This document shows, in pieces, positions 4,131 to 6,524 of a stretch of 6,524 bases of DNA. The DNA is from DTU089 sp002440045 (GTDB lineage Bacteria; Bacillota; Clostridia; Oscillospirales; Acutalibacteraceae), in assembly GCA_937885695.1 (NCBI GenBank), contig CALABP010000078.1:1-6524 (forward strand), written 5' to 3'. Each line of letters begins with the position of its first letter. Position 1 is the first letter of the stretch. Position numbers and translations under genes: made by a program. The notes under the pieces are model-generated. The model was not told the origin of the DNA. It saw only the letters and a list, made by a program, of their open reading frames with translations, and ran no database searches.

Positions 4131-5642
4131 TCAGCAACTGCAAAGTGCAGAAATATCTATGTTTTTATATGCTGAAATAAAATTTTTAAAAAATCCGAGC
4201 ATTTTTTCAACCCCGCCCAAAGACGCGCTTTCAGAGTTGAGCACAAGAAGCGGTTCGTGAACGCTCATTCGCAAAAGCAACCAGCCGTCGCCGTGCGTTT
4301 TGTCAAAATTTATGCGGACTCCCTCAAAATTATCGGGCGCAACGGTTATATAATCAGTTTTTTCGGCTAAATCGCCAAGCCCGTTTATTACATTTTCGCC
4401 GAAAGCTCTGAAATCGTCAAGCAAAATTTTAAAGCGAAGCTCTTTTTCTTCTTTCGGAAGTTTAAGCGTTTTAATTACGGAGTCGATTGTCTCCCCCGTC
4501 TTTTTAAGGCGCGCCGCCTCGATTATTATTTTTGTGACGAGATATGCGCCGTCGTCAAGATAATAATTTTCGGAAAACGCGGCGTGACCTGAGGTTTCGA
4601 TTGCAAGAGGAACATTTTTGCCCTCGGAAGTCAGGCGTTTTGCCTCGTCAATTACATTTTTGTATCCGCGCTTAAAGCGGCGGTGAACCGCGCCGAGGTC
4701 TTTTGTTAAAAATTCTGAAAGCCCGTCGCTTGTTACACTGTCGGTAACAATAACGGCGCCTGTGTTAAGCCTGCCGTTTAAAGCGAGGTAAGAAGCGAGC
4801 GCCACAAGCTTGTTGCGGTTAATTTCTTCGCCGGTTTTATCGACGCAGGCGGCGCGGTCGCAATCGGTATCAAAAATTATGCCTATATCGGAGCCGCTGT
4901 TTGTTACGGCGCGGCTGATAAAATCCATTGCAACCTTGTTTTCGGGGTTCGGAATGTGATTCGGAAAATGTCCGTCGGGTTCAAGAAAACAGCTTCCGTC
5001 AATATTTGCGCCAAGCACCCCCAGCACGTCTTTTGCATAAAACGCGCCGACCCCGTTGCCGGCGTCAACGGCAATCTTCAAGCCCGAAAGCGGCTTGTCT
5101 TTTTCGTCTGCAGAGAGACCTCCGCAAATCATTTTTCTCAAAGCCGCAGAGTATGCGCCCATATTGTCAAGCGTTTTTAATTCGCACAGGGCTTCGCCCG
5201 AAGAATAGGGATTTTTTTCGGCAAACAACAAAATCTCTTTAATATCGCCGCCCGAAAAGCCGCCGTCTTTTGTGAAAAATTTAAGCCCGTTCATTTCATA
5301 GGGCAAGTGGCTTGCGGTAATTTCGACTGCGGCGTCAAGCCCGAAATTTATTATCGACATAAACATAGACGGCGTTGAAGAAAGCCCGCAATCATATGTT
5401 GAAACGCCCAAAGAAAGCAGAGCTTTTTTAACGACCTCGGAAATATGCTTTGAAGTAAGGCGCGAATCGTACCCGACGCTTATTGAAAGCCCGTCTTTTT
5501 CAAGCTTTTGCTTTAAAAAATGCACAAAAGAAAAAATTATCGACTCAATGCGGCTGTCGGTCAAGTCAATATTGCCGCCGTCTTTTGACATGGCTGTGCC
5601 GCGAATGTCCGTTCCGCTTTTTAAATACATCAAATTTTCCAT
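4131..5642 (-). CDS. Phosphomannomutase/phosphoglucomutase (alpha-D-phosphohexomutase)
   Basis: The product has 503 residues, a full-length member of the alpha-phosphohexomutase family, which interconverts 1- and 6-phosphates of glucose or mannose for polysaccharide and nucleotide-sugar synthesis in the cytoplasm. The start SGTDIRG (9-15) matches the family opening. The phosphoserine loop TASHLPYEMNGLKFF (109-123) has Ser111 as the catalytic phosphoserine. The metal loop is DTDCDR (258-263), a variant of the usual DGDGDR that keeps the three aspartates. The sugar loop is ETSGH (349-353), where GEMSGH is typical. The phosphate loop RMSVHEP (458-464) lies in domain 4. TASHLP in place of TASHNP is a form I associate with clostridial members. 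AGAGGG lies 8 bases before the ATG, inside the end of the methyltransferase gene, and only three bases separate the two genes, so they form an operon. Glucose versus mannose preference cannot be read from sequence. Confidence 0.93.
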   Translation of the reverse strand: MENLMYLKSGTDIRGTAMSKDGGNIDLTDSRIESIIFSFVHFLKQKLEKDGLSISVGYDSRLTSKHISEVVKKALLSLGVSTYDCGLSSTPSMFMSIINFGLDAAVEITASHLPYEMNGLKFFTKDGGFSGGDIKEILLFAEKNPYSSGEALCELKTLDNMGAYSAALRKMICGGLSADEKDKPLSGLKIAVDAGNGVGAFYAKDVLGVLGANIDGSCFLEPDGHFPNHIPNPENKVAMDFISRAVTNSGSDIGIIFDTDCDRAACVDKTGEEINRNKLVALASYLALNGRLNTGAVIVTDSVTSDGLSEFLTKDLGAVHRRFKRGYKNVIDEAKRLTSEGKNVPLAIETSGHAAFSENYYLDDGAYLVTKIIIEAARLKKTGETIDSVIKTLKLPKEEKELRFKILLDDFRAFGENVINGLGDLAEKTDYITVAPDNFEGVRINFDKTHGDGWLLLRMSVHEPLLVLNSESASLGGVEKMLGFFKNFISAYKNIDISALCSC

Positions 5643-5645
5643 AAA

Positions 5646-6389
5646 CTATACCCTCTTTATTACATAAATTTCTCTTTCGGTTGTTTCGTCGGGCGAAAGA
5701 AAGCTGTTTTCTTTATAGACCGCTTCAAGTGAAAAGGACGCGCCGGTAAACGCCGCCGTAAGCTCTTCACGCGAAAAGGCGCGTTCTTTAAAGCTTTCGC
5801 TTCTTCGTGAATACTTTCCGCCGTTTTCTTTAATAAAAAAGTCGAGATTTATACCGACTGTTTTTTCATCGGAATAAAGCGTGTTTTGCCACACGCAGAA
5901 AACACCCGGCTCATCATAAACAAAAGTATTGTTGCCGAGCACATATTTGTGCTTATAAGGGGTGTTAACGTCAAAAATCATTATTCCGCCGATGTCGATA
6001 AAGTTTTTAAGCCTTGAAAAAGTCTCGTTAAGCTCTTCAATAGACGAAAGGTGATTTATACTGTCAAGCGTGCAGACTATTGCGCCGACCGTGCCGTAAA
6101 GGTCGGTTTCCTGCATTTTTTGGCAAAGGAACAATATGTTTTCGCCGTCGTTTGCCGCTTTCATTTGGGCAATCGCAAGCATTTCGGGCGACGCGTCGGT
6201 CCCGATAACCTCAAACCCGCGCCGCGAAAGCTCCGCCGAAAGCTCGCCCGTGCCGCAGGCAAGGTCAAGAAGCAGCCCGTTTTTTATGTTGTGCCTGAAA
6301 AGTATTTTGCAAATATAGTCGGCGCGCGTTTTATAATCGGCGTTTTTCATAAGTGCGTCGTAAACGCCCGCAAAAGAGGAATATGACAT
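5646..6389 (-). CDS. Class I SAM-dependent methyltransferase, YqeM-like
   Basis: The product has 247 residues, a usual length for this cytosolic family. The opening MSYSSFAGVYDALM resembles that of Bacillus YqeM-type methyltransferases. Motif I is LLDLACGTGELSAEL (40-54), which binds S-adenosylmethionine. The acidic residue at the end of strand 2 is Asp65 in GTDASPEML. The motif IV region is VCTLDSINHL (105-114), and GGIMIFDVNTPYK (134-146) follows as the next strand with its proline turn. No substrate-specific motif is visible, and the substrate is unknown. The start has only a weak GGGG six bases upstream (6396-6399). It is the first complete gene of the operon with the phosphomannomutase three bases downstream; the pairing does not by itself reveal the substrate. 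Confidence 0.9.
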   Translation of the reverse strand: MSYSSFAGVYDALMKNADYKTRADYICKILFRHNIKNGLLLDLACGTGELSAELSRRGFEVIGTDASPEMLAIAQMKAANDGENILFLCQKMQETDLYGTVGAIVCTLDSINHLSSIEELNETFSRLKNFIDIGGIMIFDVNTPYKHKYVLGNNTFVYDEPGVFCVWQNTLYSDEKTVGINLDFFIKENGGKYSRRSESFKERAFSREELTAAFTGASFSLEAVYKENSFLSPDETTEREIYVIKRV

Positions 6390-6392
6390 AAT

Positions 6393-6524
6393 TTACCCCA
6401 TAATTTTTAAAATGCGGCGGCAATTAAATGAATTGCCGTCGGCGGTTAGGCATAAGAGAGTCGAATCCAGTCGCCCTAAAAGCTTTATTTTCCACATCCT
6501 CGGGCGTTTTTCTCCTTGCAATAC
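6393..6524 (-). other. Unassigned upstream stretch, possibly the 3' end of another gene
   Basis: Two minus-strand frames remain open from the right edge. One ends at TAA 6393-6395, three bases before the methyltransferase start, and the other at TAA 6424-6426 (ending PNRRRQFI). Neither gives a protein tail I recognise. The first frame would fit tight operon spacing. The second has the more protein-like composition (RKTPEDVENKAFRATGFDSL). An 8-bp hairpin CGGCAATT-AAATG-AATTGCCG lies at 6418-6438, followed on the minus strand by CCGCATTTT, a weak terminator at best. More upstream sequence would decide. Confidence 0.3.
6418..6438 (-). terminator. Weak terminator-like hairpin upstream of the methyltransferase
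   Basis: This is a perfect 8-bp stem with a 5-base loop. On the minus strand it is followed by CCGCATTTT, so the T run is short and four bases away. It lies 29 bases before the methyltransferase start and could end an upstream gene or simply be a leader hairpin. Confidence 0.3.

Noticed and set aside
4063..4260. Plus-strand open frame over the promoter and phosphomannomutase 3' end
   Set aside because: It is a shadow of the well-supported minus-strand enzyme, starting in an A/T tract without a ribosome site.
6460..6476. CTGGATTCGAC on the minus strand resembles the 5' end of tmRNA
   Set aside because: The rest of tmRNA (tag frame, pseudoknots, 3' tRNA half) would have to overlap the methyltransferase, and none of it is present.

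Overview
The window looks like chromosome of an anaerobic Firmicute of the class Clostridia, probably a gut Oscillospiraceae/Ruminococcaceae-like lineage. This rests on AGGAGG-type ribosome binding sites, GTG/TTG starts, the N-terminus of an RHS/DNRLRE-type giant surface protein, a sigma/anti-sigma pair of clostridial type, a YqeM-like methyltransferase, and a phosphomannomutase with the TASHLP form of the active-site loop. The lineage is inferred from protein style; no rRNA marker is present.

Layout from left to right. (1) 1-630, minus strand: the first 210 codons of a secreted RHS/DNRLRE-like wall protein that runs off the left edge. (2) 631-1590: repeat-filled DNA without a credible gene. 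It holds eight TTAGCNN heptamers, then copies of a modular element made of up to four hairpins. Two copies face right exactly 400 bp apart, one is inverted and one is decayed. A minus-strand intrinsic terminator lies among them. (3) 1591-2170, plus strand: a candidate promoter and a 154-residue secreted protein of unknown function. (4) 2167-4119, minus strand: a promoter candidate, a long structured leader (about 375 nt), an ECF-like sigma factor with a lysine-rich N-terminal extension, and a one-TM anti-sigma-like protein overlapping it. (5) 4131-6389, minus strand: a tight two-gene operon, methyltransferase then phosphomannomutase/phosphoglucomutase. (6) 6390-6524: a short unassigned upstream stretch with a hairpin.

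The most interesting unit is region 3-4. The secreted-protein gene and the sigma/anti-sigma operon converge and share the four bases TTAA as overlapping stop codons, with no terminator between them. Their upstream regions share a perfect 12-mer (ATGTGTAGTACA), a TGTC box 16 or 17 bp before it, and similar A/T tracts further upstream. This suggests one sigma factor, perhaps the encoded one, drives both. A textbook plus-strand terminator is buried antisense inside the lysine-rich segment of the sigma gene, and a minus-strand terminator lies beyond the secreted-protein gene. Read-through from each side would therefore give mutually antisense transcripts with defined ends. This is a testable hypothesis, not a demonstrated system.
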